From: Paludibacteraceae bacterium
GTDB taxonomy: Bacteria > Bacteroidota > Bacteroidia > Bacteroidales > Paludibacteraceae
DNA: 64,000 nucleotides
Direction: 5' to 3'
Assembly: GCA_017394705.1 (NCBI GenBank)
Contig: JAFPXH010000006.1
Coordinates: forward strand, 1 to 64,000
Shown: positions 55,725-63,915 of the stretch, in pieces
Numbering within the stretch: position 1 is the first letter of the stretch
How the letters are laid out: every line of letters begins with the position of its first letter
Translations under genes and position numbers: made by a program
The notes under the pieces: generated by a model
Databases searched by the model: none
Told to the model about the DNA's origin: nothing
Seen by the model: the letters and a program-made list of their open reading frames with translations, nothing else

Positions 55725-57884
55725 CTAGAACGGATGTCCAATCGCGAAGTGGAACGTCATATCATCTTTCCAGCACAGTCCGTTCGGTGCTGTACGCCAT
55801 TGACGGCCGTCCGCTATACGGCTCGGGTCGTGTAACTTGACGCCGAAATCGATGCGGAAAATAAGAATCGACAGGTCAAGCCGAATGCCGACACCGTAAC
55901 TCCAGGCTATCTGCTTGTAGAACTGGTCCCAAAGGAAAACACCTCCGGGCTGCGACTCATAGTCTCGGATAGTCCATATATTTCCTGCGTCAAGGAACGC
56001 CGCCAGCTCAAGGAACTTCAGTACCTTGAAACGGTACTCGAGGTTCATATCTATATGTATATCTCCCGCCTGTAAATCATATACCAGCGCACTACCCGTG
56101 CCGCGGAAGGTTCCGGGACCTAATGTACGGGCTTGCCATCCGCGGACACCATTGGCGCCACCACCGAAATAACGTTTCTCAAACGGCAACGTCGTGGCAT
56201 TCAAATACGGCACGGCAACACCAATGCCCACGTGGTACAACAAGTGATGCTTGGGAGTGAGGATGCCATGGGCGGTAAAATTGAAATCCCCTTTCACGTA
56301 CTGAGCGAAAGGTATTTTCCATAGCACGTATGACCCTTCGTCATTCTTCGGCAAATTAGCCGCTAACGAAAGAGCATACAGCGCATTACCGGCGGTCTCT
56401 ACACGGAATGCCAACTGCACATACGAGCGGTTGGGAAAACGGGGATTAAACGAGGTGTACGAACCCAGATAGCTCCAGTCTAAAATAAAATGGTCCTCAT
56501 AACTGGCCTTCAGTACGGACGAGCGGTCGATAAACTCCCGCTTGAACTGCTCGGACATCCACGGCAGGTAGATATAATTGATATCAATCAGGTTGAACTG
56601 GTGTGTCCAGCCGGACCGGCGTCTGGGCGGAATAATATACGTCAGACCCGCGTTGGCGATAGTACGCGTGTACTCATCCGGGCGCTGCTGATAATTGTAC
56701 GCGATATTCAACTTAACCTGGGAGGGGAATAACAAACCCGCCTCGGCTTTGGCCTCTATGGCTCTACCGCCGTTGGCACGCCACTCGTACGACGCGCGCG
56801 CGCCAAGTGTCAGCACTTCTGCTCCGTGGAAAATATTCTTGTTACTGTAGTTCAATCCGGCGGCTATGCCCCAGTCTCCGGCGCTATAAGTGCCTTCCAG
56901 CTCCGCGGAAACGGAGTTCAGACGGCCACGCGAGACACTTACCATACAATCCAGCAATGAATCGCCCACTTGTGTAAATGCCACATCCACATATTTCACG
57001 GGCGGCAACGCGTTCATGCGAGCGTACGTAGCTTCTACACTCGCCTCCGAGTAGCGAACACCCTCGCGAATACGACAGGCACGCTGCAAAGCGCTCTTGC
57101 GTAGGAACGGATGGTCCAATTGATACTCCAGATTGCGCACATAGAACTGCGTGCGTAACTGTTTCAGTTCTGCTGAATCCATATGCAGCACAAACGGCGC
57201 CAAATGGAGTCGCACGTCCACCTCGTGGGAGTTCAACGAGCTGTCCGCCGTGTACTCTAACATCGATTTCTCGAAATAGAAATACCCCTGATTGCGCAAC
57301 ATAGTCGCTATGCGGTCTCGCTCTTCATCGAGCACGGACGTGGAGAATTGCTCATTCGTATGAACCTTACAGCCGTTGTTATTGGCTACCCGGTTCACTT
57401 CCTCCATCGGTATATCCACCGTATAACTGCGTATTTTATAGGGTTGATTGGCAGTTATCAGATACGTCAAGTTCACCTTCCTGTCTTTCACCGTTATCGC
57501 CGTATCCACCGTCGCATTGAAATACCCCATATTACTCATCTGTTGACGTAACTGTTGCACACTAACCTGGGTCAACTCGTCGTCGTAAATGACCGGCGCC
57601 TCACCCATCTTATGCGCATTGCGCGCAAGACGTTTGTTAGACTCCGTGGTTGTATCCGAAGGGGCGGTGTTGTAGATATGAAGCTGTAACTTCCAGAACC
57701 CGAAAATCTCCGTGTTCTGCTTCTGACGCAGATAATTACGCAAATCGCCGACAGGGACGCTTTTATCGTCCACACATTTCACGCGCGCTTTGTTCAACAG
57801 GCACTTATCCTGAGGCACAAATTTAGTTGTGTTGCAAGCACAGAAAAGCACCGCCAAAAGTAATATGTACAGCTTATTACGCAT
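55725..57884 (-). CDS. BamA/TamA-family outer-membrane lipoprotein
   Basis: 719 residues. A lipobox at the N-terminus (LLAVLFCAC) suggests lipidation, seen in TamA-like proteins of Bacteroidetes. POTRA-like repeats occupy about 25-330 (for example QVSVQQLRQQMSNMGYFNATV), then an Omp85 barrel (about 340-719) with YFGGGANGVRGWQ carrying the loop-6 VRG motif and a C-terminal FHFAIGHPF. It probably inserts proteins into, or moves them across, the outer membrane. The divergent promoter is shared with trmH. Confidence 0.9.
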   Translation of the reverse strand: MRNKLYILLLAVLFCACNTTKFVPQDKCLLNKARVKCVDDKSVPVGDLRNYLRQKQNTEIFGFWKLQLHIYNTAPSDTTTESNKRLARNAHKMGEAPVIYDDELTQVSVQQLRQQMSNMGYFNATVDTAITVKDRKVNLTYLITANQPYKIRSYTVDIPMEEVNRVANNNGCKVHTNEQFSTSVLDEERDRIATMLRNQGYFYFEKSMLEYTADSSLNSHEVDVRLHLAPFVLHMDSAELKQLRTQFYVRNLEYQLDHPFLRKSALQRACRIREGVRYSEASVEATYARMNALPPVKYVDVAFTQVGDSLLDCMVSVSRGRLNSVSAELEGTYSAGDWGIAAGLNYSNKNIFHGAEVLTLGARASYEWRANGGRAIEAKAEAGLLFPSQVKLNIAYNYQQRPDEYTRTIANAGLTYIIPPRRRSGWTHQFNLIDINYIYLPWMSEQFKREFIDRSSVLKASYEDHFILDWSYLGSYTSFNPRFPNRSYVQLAFRVETAGNALYALSLAANLPKNDEGSYVLWKIPFAQYVKGDFNFTAHGILTPKHHLLYHVGIGVAVPYLNATTLPFEKRYFGGGANGVRGWQARTLGPGTFRGTGSALVYDLQAGDIHIDMNLEYRFKVLKFLELAAFLDAGNIWTIRDYESQPGGVFLWDQFYKQIAWSYGVGIRLDLSILIFRIDFGVKLHDPSRIADGRQWRTAPNGLCWKDDMTFHFAIGHPF

Positions 57885-57894
57885 ATTTAGCGTG

Positions 57895-57942
57895 CAAAAG
57901 TAGTAAAAAATTTTGACATGTCAAAATATTTTAGTATTTTTG
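57895..57942. promoter_or_regulatory. Divergent promoter pair sharing a palindromic -33 region
   Basis: ATTTTGACATGTCAAAAT (57910-57927) is a perfect 18-bp palindrome. Its right half gives the minus-strand TTTG 19 nt from TACTTTTG (57902-57895) for the BamA/TamA-like gene. Its left half gives the plus-strand TTTG 19 nt from TATTTTTG (57935-57942) for trmH. Confidence 0.75.
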
Positions 57943-57959
57943 CGGCAGATTTTGAGATT

Positions 57960-58772
57960 ATGATGGAGAAAATCAGCAAATCGCAAGTCAAACTTGTAAA
58001 AAGTTTGCAACTTAAGAAGTTCCGCGACGAGTTAGGACTTTTTGTAGCTGAAGGCGAGAAATGTGTCTCTGAACTGAGCAAAAGATTCGAGTTGGTACAT
58101 TTGTTTCGCGAAGGTGAAAACGCCACACGGACGGAAATTGAGCAGATGTCCGGTTTACGTACGCCGCAAGGCGTCATCGGCGTCTTCAAGAAACGCGACC
58201 TTTCAACTTTCAACTTTCAACTTTCAACTGTAGTCCTTGCCCTTGACGGTATTCAGGACCCGGGGAATTTAGGCACGATCATACGGACTTGCGATTGGTT
58301 CGGAGTACACGATATTATCTGTTCGCTCGACACCGCTGATTGCTTTAATCCCAAGGTGGTGCAAGCCACGATGGGTGCGCTGGCACGCGTGCGAGTACAT
58401 TACGTCAACCTCCCCGAATGGCTGGAAGGAATCAAGCATCAGGAGTCAGGAATCAGGATTTACGGCACTCTGCTGGAAGGAAAAGACATGTACGAAGTCC
58501 TGTCCGCACAAAAGTCTGTCAGTCCGAAGGACGATCTTACAGCAACGCGGTCTTACAGCAACGCGGTCTTACAGCAACGCGGTCACGAAGTAATCATCAT
58601 GGGCAATGAGGGTAATGGCATTTCGCCGGAGGTACGTCCACTGGTCACCCACCCCATCCGCATACCTTCTTATCCGAACAAAAAGACCTCCGATGTAATC
58701 GAAAGTCTCAATGTTTCTATTGCGACGGGCATCGTCCTGGCGGAGTTCCGCCGACCTAAGACTAACAGCTAA
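57960..58772 (+). CDS. TrmH/SpoU-family RNA 2'-O-methyltransferase with repeat insertions
   Basis: 270 residues. N-terminal L30e-like RNA-binding region (KFRDELGLFVAEGEKCVSEL), then the knotted SPOUT domain: ALDGIQDPGNLGTIIRTCDWFG, VIIMGNEGNGISPEV and IPSYPNKKTSDVIESLNVSIA. It methylates a ribose in rRNA or tRNA; the target is unknown. Three repeat-encoded insertions interrupt the domain: STFNFQLST (58200-58227 heptamers), IKHQESGIR (58428-58455 heptamers) and LTATRSYSNAVLQQRG (58535-58582, three 16-nt units). The stop codon lies in a fourth array (58764-58791). ATG at 57960 or 57963 is used because the promoter ends at 57942. Confidence 0.9.
   Translation: MMEKISKSQVKLVKSLQLKKFRDELGLFVAEGEKCVSELSKRFELVHLFREGENATRTEIEQMSGLRTPQGVIGVFKKRDLSTFNFQLSTVVLALDGIQDPGNLGTIIRTCDWFGVHDIICSLDTADCFNPKVVQATMGALARVRVHYVNLPEWLEGIKHQESGIRIYGTLLEGKDMYEVLSAQKSVSPKDDLTATRSYSNAVLQQRGHEVIIMGNEGNGISPEVRPLVTHPIRIPSYPNKKTSDVIESLNVSIATGIVLAEFRRPKTNS
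58200..58227 (+). repeat. Heptamer array 1 in trmH
   Basis: CTTTCAA repeated four times exactly, followed by CTG. Each unit shifts frame, so the translation reads LSTFNFQLST. Confidence 0.9.
58428..58455 (+). repeat. Heptamer array 2 in trmH
   Basis: GGAATCA, AGCATCA, GGAGTCA, GGAATCA, then GGAT. In frame within the SPOUT domain. Confidence 0.85.
58535..58582 (+). repeat. Exact 3 x 16-nt array in trmH
   Basis: TCTTACAGCAACGCGG repeated three times without a mismatch (48 nt). Because 16 is not a multiple of three, the copies are read in three different frames and encode 16 residues; only copy numbers changing by three keep the frame. Confidence 0.95.
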
Positions 58773-58791
58773 CAACTAACAGCTAATAGCT
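58764..58791 (+). repeat. Heptamer array with the trmH stop codon
   Basis: AACAGCT, AACAACT, AACAGCT, AATAGCT. The TAA at 58770-58772 ends trmH. Confidence 0.85.
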
Positions 58792-58830
58792 AAAAACAAA
58801 TGAGCGCTTAGTAGGCGCTCATTTGTTTTT
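58792..58830. terminator. Bidirectional terminator overlapping the thrS stop
   Basis: AAAAACAAATGAGCGC (58792-58807) pairs perfectly with GCGCTCATTTGTTTTT (58815-58830) around a 7-nt loop. It ends in T-runs on both strands, serving trmH and thrS. The thrS stop codon (58808-58810) is in the loop, and the right arm encodes the last ThrRS residues. Confidence 0.9.
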
Positions 58831-60637
58831 GGACGTTCTCGTTGATAAAGTCCGCGAACTCTTGGATGGTCATCGAACCATCACCTTGCGGAGCGGGTTG
58901 GCCGCTGGCTTCACCGCCTTGCCGACGGACGCTCACTTTGCCTTCTTCCGCCTCTTTCTCGCCCACGATAAGCATGTACGGAATGCGTTTCAGTTCGTTG
59001 TCGCGGATCTTACGGCCGAGTTTCTCGTTACGGTCATCTACAATGACACGTACATCCTGCGCCTCGAGCATCTCCTGCACTTTGTGCGCATAGTCGTTGC
59101 TCTTCTCGGAGATAGGCAGTATAACGGCCTGGTCGGGCGTGAGCCACAACGGGAATTTACCGGCAGTGTGCTCTATGAGCACAGCGACGAAGCGCTCCAT
59201 CGAGCCGAACGGCGCACGGTGAATCATTACCGGACGGTGTTTCTGGTTGTCCTCACCCGTATATTCGAGTTCAAAGCGTTCGGGCAGGTTGTAATCCACT
59301 TGTATCGTGCCTAACTGCCAACGACGGCCGAGCGCATCTTTGACCATAAAGTCCAGTTTCGGGCCGTAGAAAGCCGCCTCGCCGGTCTCTTCGCGTGCCG
59401 GCAAGTTCATCTCCTTGCAAGCCTCGCGGATAGCGTTCTCTGCGTGCTCCCATATCTCGTCTGAACCCACATATTTCTCGTGGTTATTGGGGTCACGAAG
59501 CGATATCTGCGCCTCGTAGTTCTCGAAGTTCAAGGCCTTGAAAATGATGTTGATGATCTCCATGACGCGGATGAACTCCTGTTTCACCTGGTCCTGGCGG
59601 CAGAAGATATGCGCATCGTCTTGAGTGAACGAACGGACACGTGTCAATCCATGCAACTCACCGCTCTGCTCGTAGCGATAGACCGTACCGAACTCCGCGC
59701 AGCGGAACGGCAGATCTTTGTAGGAACGCGGACTGTTTTTGTAGATTGCACAGTGGTGCGGGCAGTTCATCGGTTTGAGCAGATAGACCTCCCCTTCCTC
59801 CGGCGTGGTGATAGGCTGGAAGGAGTCCTTGCCGTAATGGTCCCAGTGACCGGACGTGATATAGAGTTGTTTAGAACCGATATGCGGCGTGATAACCTGC
59901 TGATAACCATAGCGTTTCTGTATCTTCTTCAGGAAATCCTCGAGTCGCAGGCGGAGGGCCGTTCCCTTCGGCAGCCAGATAGGCAGTCCTTTGCCGACCA
60001 TGTCGGAGAACATGAACAACTCTAACTCCTTGCCTATCTTACGGTGGTCACGTTTCTTCGCTTCCTCGAGCAAGGCGAGGTACTCGTCAAGCATCGAGCG
60101 TTTGGGGAACGAGATACCGTATATACGCGTCATCATGGGGCGTTTCTCGTCGCCGCGCCAGTAAGCGGCGGCGCAACTGAGCACTTTGACGGCTTTGATA
60201 TCACTCGTGCTGAGTAAGTGCGGGCCTTTGCAGAGGTCGGTGAAAGCGCCCTGGGTGTAGGTCGTTATCTGACCGTCCTCCAGTTCGGATATCAACTCGC
60301 ATTTATAGGTCTGTCCCTTGTCGCCGAACGCTTTGAGGGCGTCGGCCTTGGATATCTCTGCGCGGACGATGGACTCTTTGCGTTTCTGAATCTCGGCTAT
60401 CTTCGCCTCTATGGCGGGGAAATCGGACTCCTTGATCACTTGCCCGTCGGCGGGCATCACATCGTAATAAAAACCATTCTCGATAGCCGGACCGATACCG
60501 AATTGGATGCCCGGATAGAGCTCTTGGAGCGCCTCTGCCATCAAGTGAGAGGAAGAATGCCAGAATGCATGTTTGGCTTCTGCGTCTTCCCATTCAAAAG
60601 ACTGAATACTGCCGTCTTGGTACTGTACTTTAATCAT
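58808..60637 (-). CDS. thrS: Threonyl-tRNA synthetase with truncated TGS domain
   Basis: 609-residue class II synthetase charging tRNA-Thr. The editing domain ([25 protein letters not shown]), class II motifs ([40 protein letters not shown] read as two blocks, [13 protein letters not shown]) and anticodon domain ([20 protein letters not shown]) are complete. The N-terminal TGS domain is not: only [14 protein letters not shown] remains before [13 protein letters not shown], about 40-45 residues fewer than usual. The promoter at 60669-60699 sits just upstream, so a longer N-terminus is not hidden. A small Gly/Pro/Gln insertion ([11 protein letters not shown]) lies near the C-terminus. It stands alone, away from infC-rpmI-rplT at 1.5-2.9 kb. 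Confidence 0.95.
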   Translation of the reverse strand: MIKVQYQDGSIQSFEWEDAEAKHAFWHSSSHLMAEALQELYPGIQFGIGPAIENGFYYDVMPADGQVIKESDFPAIEAKIAEIQKRKESIVRAEISKADALKAFGDKGQTYKCELISELEDGQITTYTQGAFTDLCKGPHLLSTSDIKAVKVLSCAAAYWRGDEKRPMMTRIYGISFPKRSMLDEYLALLEEAKKRDHRKIGKELELFMFSDMVGKGLPIWLPKGTALRLRLEDFLKKIQKRYGYQQVITPHIGSKQLYITSGHWDHYGKDSFQPITTPEEGEVYLLKPMNCPHHCAIYKNSPRSYKDLPFRCAEFGTVYRYEQSGELHGLTRVRSFTQDDAHIFCRQDQVKQEFIRVMEIINIIFKALNFENYEAQISLRDPNNHEKYVGSDEIWEHAENAIREACKEMNLPAREETGEAAFYGPKLDFMVKDALGRRWQLGTIQVDYNLPERFELEYTGEDNQKHRPVMIHRAPFGSMERFVAVLIEHTAGKFPLWLTPDQAVILPISEKSNDYAHKVQEMLEAQDVRVIVDDRNEKLGRKIRDNELKRIPYMLIVGEKEAEEGKVSVRRQGGEASGQPAPQGDGSMTIQEFADFINENVQKQMSAY

Positions 60638-60668
60638 ATAATTGTGTTGTTAAATTCAAAAAATCGTG

Positions 60669-60699
60669 CAAAGGTACTACAAAAATTGCATATATGCAA
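60669..60699 (-). promoter_or_regulatory. Promoter of thrS
   Basis: Minus-strand TTGCATAT (core 60699-60697), 20 nt, TACCTTTG (60676-60669). Confidence 0.75.
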
Positions 60700-61020
60700 G
60701 TTTTGAGTGAGAAATTTTAACAAATAGAATAATTATTCTATTGTTCTGGGGGCGTTTATGCACTCGGGTGCTTGCACACGGAGGGTATAGACGGACTCGG
60801 GACATAGGGCTTTTGCCCTGTTAAAATTTATCACTCTGCTTGCATATATTCCGCAGGTGGAAAACTGCCTTGACTTGGCAGTTCGAACGGAAGGAGCAGT
60901 GGGGAACGTCGCTCCGACATAGATAGAACGTACTTTCGAAGCTGGTGAAGAAGCCAATTGACTTTTGGCTTCGAAAGGGAAGGCTGGCGGGGAGCCAAAG
61001 CCGACCGAGAACAAACATCC

Positions 61021-61074
61021 AAGTATTTACTACCTGAACGTAGTTTAGGTACATATACGAGGAATTTGCCCGCG
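61021..61074. repeat. Dispersed element, copy 2
   Basis: About 54 nt matching 55671-55723, ending TACGAGGAATTTGCC and followed by CGCG. Confidence 0.65.
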
Positions 61075-61105
61075 GAAAACAGTTCCCGAAAGAGGCAGAC
61101 GAGCT

Positions 61106-61130
61106 CTTCTTAGCCGCAAGGGCACGATTA
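61106..61130. repeat. Dispersed 25-nt repeat, copy 2
   Basis: Same 25-nt unit as 1485-1509 (CTTCTTAGCCGCAAGG and following), one mismatch. Confidence 0.7.
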
Positions 61131-61279
61131 TTTTCGTGTTACGCATTTTCCCCAACTGCTCCACAACGTTTCGATTGAGTATATACTATCGCCTACGGGA
61201 CGAGTTTATATAGTGAGAGCCGCACTCTCGCACGGCTCTTGCTTATTGCTACGATATGACTACTTGATTTCTGCGGCAG

Positions 61280-62674
61280 TTATCCCTTGCCGTACGTTTC
61301 GCAAGTCATGTATTTCGTTTCCTCCTGAGGCACAGCGCATGGGAATCCCAAAGCCACGGTAAACATAGAATAGTAATCTAACAAGAGTTGCTCGGCAATA
61401 TAGACTTGCATCTTGGCATCTAAGTACGCGAACGTTTCCGCATCGCCGCTACGTACCTGCTCCAACTGCTTATCCAGTACTTCCAAGCGCTCATACAATG
61501 CACGTAATTGTCCGTCATACTCAGCCACAGCAGTGAGCCATTTCTGCGCATTCTGCTTGTTCCAAGTAGCAATAACGGCATTCTCCTGTTTGCGTCCTTG
61601 TGTCCACCACGATGGAAAAGGAATGTCCTTCCCCATGTTTGATTCTACACATGGTTCCCATGAATTCAAGCGCTCCTGCAAACCTGTCTCAATCTGAATA
61701 ACCTGTTTGCACTCTGACGATGATTTCCAGCCATCGGCAATCTGCGTGTATAGGTCTTCTAATTTGTTTGTCGGCAAACCTGCTACGTGGAAGTTCCCCA
61801 GTGATGAGACATAGTTCACGTGCTTCATCATATCCATCATATTCTCTTTCAATACGCGTGCTTCTTCCGCTAAATCCGATATTTGTCCACCAAGTTTGCC
61901 GTACTCATTCTCTTTGGTATCTACATCCATGAACTCGCTTGAATTCGGCGCATTACCCGCCAGTTTCTTGTACAAATCAGGATGTTTTTGTGCGAGGAAT
62001 GCTTCGGCTTTACGGTCGTCGCTTTGCGCTAGCGTAAGGAATTGCTTGACATCCGCTTCGGGTATGTTCCATTTCTTGGAGTACGCCCCTGCTATGACAT
62101 TTATGGATTGCTCAGGAGTTATCTTCTCCAAATCATAGCTGGAAGCCACAAGTGCCTGCATGATTTCCTGCTGCGAAGGCATCAGTCCTTTGGCAGAAGC
62201 CTCATTGATGAAGTTCTGCTGACGAGCTTGTTGTTGGCGTTGCTTGTTACCTGCTGCTAAGATTTTGTTCTGCAACTCCATATACCGTGATTGCGAGGAA
62301 GCACGATAATTCATAGCTCCCTGTTCCCACGCCAAAGCACCTTTGTAGGCATACGCTTTCTTGGCTTCCGGCGATAAGAGATCATTGACCGTAGGCAACG
62401 CCGGGCGTTTGTTCAGTACATCACTTATCGAACTAATGGTCATCGGCGTAGCAGAATCCTCTGTGTCGTATTCCGGATTGACGATAGCCTGCAACTCTTC
62501 TGTGATATAATCCGTATTTACCGGATTGTCAGCAGGTTCTACTGCCTGTTTCAAACTTGTTTTCTCTTGCACTTTTTTCTCTATGGCTTTCTCTGCTAGG
62601 CCTTTGAGAAACTGTGCGTTCATCGGCATGGCGAACACTATGCCCGCCAGTGCCGTAAAGAGTATTTTTTTCAT
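61280..62674 (-). CDS. Secreted helical protein of unknown function, paralogue of the 25688 gene
   Basis: 464 residues with a signal peptide (MKKILFTALAGIVFAMPMNA). An N-terminal charged stretch is followed by the paralogous core: LLSPEAKKAY, GLMPSQQEIMQAL, WTQGRKQENAVIATWNKQ and a terminal GKG, all shared with the protein at 25688-26959. No enzyme motif is recognised. It is downstream of a similarly oriented lipoprotein gene (11-nt gap), suggesting a two-gene unit. Confidence 0.75.
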   Translation of the reverse strand: MKKILFTALAGIVFAMPMNAQFLKGLAEKAIEKKVQEKTSLKQAVEPADNPVNTDYITEELQAIVNPEYDTEDSATPMTISSISDVLNKRPALPTVNDLLSPEAKKAYAYKGALAWEQGAMNYRASSQSRYMELQNKILAAGNKQRQQQARQQNFINEASAKGLMPSQQEIMQALVASSYDLEKITPEQSINVIAGAYSKKWNIPEADVKQFLTLAQSDDRKAEAFLAQKHPDLYKKLAGNAPNSSEFMDVDTKENEYGKLGGQISDLAEEARVLKENMMDMMKHVNYVSSLGNFHVAGLPTNKLEDLYTQIADGWKSSSECKQVIQIETGLQERLNSWEPCVESNMGKDIPFPSWWTQGRKQENAVIATWNKQNAQKWLTAVAEYDGQLRALYERLEVLDKQLEQVRSGDAETFAYLDAKMQVYIAEQLLLDYYSMFTVALGFPCAVPQEETKYMTCETYGKG

Positions 62675-62685
62675 ACGTATCAGTT

Positions 62686-63660
62686 TTAGTCATTCAATGC
62701 GCTGCAAGCGTCTGGGTCATTGGCCGCTGCTTTAGTATAAGATGCCGTACCGACTCCTGTGCCGTTAATAGCATTTACTTGCGCCTGTGTTTCAGATTCT
62801 GTCCCCCAATAATAGGTAACGTTTATTTGTCCCACTATGTTGGATGTAATCTGCCAACAAGCTTCTTCTCCTTCTGTCGGATTAGAGTTCTCTTTGAGTT
62901 CGTTACATGCATCTTCATCTGCAGCATCAGCCTGCTCGTACGTATATGTCAAACCCATCTGGTCATAATATTCAACCAACTGACGTTCGGTCATCCATAC
63001 ATAATTGACAATATCCATACCATAAGCAGTCTGCGTGGTTTTCCAGCATTTGTAGGTTGTGTTGTCGTACTGGTCGTAATTTTTCGGCTCGTCCGGATTT
63101 TGCGGGTCATCGGGATTGTCCTGTGGGTTGAGTTTTTCACAAGCGTCTTGGTCTGCGGCATCAGCATGTTTATAAGTATGTGTAAGACCTTTGCTCTCAT
63201 AGTGATCGTGACGCTCTTTCATGTTAGCTTCCGGCATCCAGCCGAAGTTTGTTTCAGATTGCGAACCATTGTAACTAATTGTCTCTTCCCAACATACAGC
63301 TCCTTCCCAAACTTGAGCATGACAAGCATCTTCATCATTTGCGTCTGCTTCAGACCAGTTCACCTTCTTGGTTTGATGACCAAAAACTTGGTAATCCATT
63401 GTAAGGATTAATTTAGCAGCTGCAGCTACTGATGCTTCCGATCCCCACTCATACTGACGACCGATAGTTGTTCCGTCACACCAAATGTCAATTGCCCAAC
63501 ATTTGCTGTCTTTGTCGTCCAATGCGGTTACATCAATCTGTGATGCAGAAGTGTACCAACTGCCGTCTTTGTCTGGATTATTGTTCCCTTTTTCGTTACA
63601 AGCCGTGAAAGTTACCACGCTTGCGAGGCACACGAGTGCCAGATAAAAATACTTTTTCAT
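62686..63660 (-). CDS. Lipoprotein with four Cys-Trp repeats
   Basis: 324 residues. Lipoprotein signal MKKYFYLALVCLASVVTFTAC. Four repeats of about 55-65 residues follow. Each opens with CW (KCWAI, VCWEE, KCWKT, ACWQI), passes a W-x-x-E in three of four or a related aromatic segment (YEWGSE, FGWMPE, YVWMTE, YYWGTE), and closes with A-x-x-D-x-DAC (NDEDAC, ADQDAC, ADEDAC, NDPDAC). The two Cys per repeat may form disulphides. A Pro/Asn/Asp linker separates repeats 2 and 3. No known family was recognised. ATG at 63660 starts the signal; an in-frame start at 63690 is unlikely. Confidence 0.75.
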   Translation of the reverse strand: MKKYFYLALVCLASVVTFTACNEKGNNNPDKDGSWYTSASQIDVTALDDKDSKCWAIDIWCDGTTIGRQYEWGSEASVAAAAKLILTMDYQVFGHQTKKVNWSEADANDEDACHAQVWEGAVCWEETISYNGSQSETNFGWMPEANMKERHDHYESKGLTHTYKHADAADQDACEKLNPQDNPDDPQNPDEPKNYDQYDNTTYKCWKTTQTAYGMDIVNYVWMTERQLVEYYDQMGLTYTYEQADAADEDACNELKENSNPTEGEEACWQITSNIVGQINVTYYWGTESETQAQVNAINGTGVGTASYTKAAANDPDACSALND

Positions 63661-63787
63661 TTTGTCATACCCTGTGAGTATCGGGCGCACTTTTAAAAAT
63701 TATTGTTGGTTTTGTTATTATAGGTCGCAATAGATGCTTTAGGACCTAATAGGACACGAAAAACGTGAGGCTTGTTAGCTTCAATCT

Positions 63788-63915
63788 GGGTGCTTGAGGT
63801 TCTCGACTACCTATACCAACCAAATATCTACAAAACAAGGCTCACGTCATTGCGTGAGCATAAAAGCCTTGTTCTTGGTTGGTATTGTTTGAAACTGTCG
63901 AGATTTCAAGTACCC
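63788..63915. repeat. Long imperfect inverted repeat (128 nt)
   Basis: Nested complementary arms: GGGTGCTTGAGG.TCTCGAC (63788-63807) with GTCGAGATTTCAAGTACCC (63897-63915); TACCAACCAA (63814-63823) with TTGGTTGGTA (63875-63884); ACAAGGCT (63835-63842) with AGCCTTGT (63865-63872); GCTCACG (63840-63846) with CGTGAGC (63853-63859). It could be a MITE-like element or a structured RNA. The rest of 63661-64000 shows no gene. Confidence 0.75.

Larger units (their letters stand above)
60723..61279. other. Structured repeat-rich intergenic region
   Basis: About 560 nt without a convincing gene. It holds a perfect 20-nt palindrome (60723-60742), an AGGGC-TTTT-GCCCT hairpin, AACTGCC/GGCAGTT, and two mutually exclusive stems: CTTTCGAAGC/GCTTCGAAAG around 60931-60979, and GAAGCCAA/TTGGCTTC nested within it. 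It also has an AGAGCCG/CGGCTCT hairpin near 61217-61241 and copies of dispersed elements at 61021-61074 and 61106-61130. It could be a structured RNA, a regulatory leader or a composite of repeats. It does not show RNase P or tmRNA signatures. Confidence 0.5.

Noticed and set aside
58535-58582. CRISPR-like repeat array
   Set aside because: The 16-nt units are directly adjacent with no spacers and lie inside a coding gene. No cas genes are in the window.
60733-61014. Minus-strand open reading frame of 93 codons in the intergenic region
   Set aside because: It runs through several perfect hairpins and repeat elements, has no signal or domain pattern, and overlapping frames of similar length occur on the same strand. 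It is better explained as structured or repetitive DNA.
60723-61279. RNase P RNA or tmRNA
   Set aside because: The conserved RNase P core blocks and a tRNA-like end were looked for on both strands and not found.
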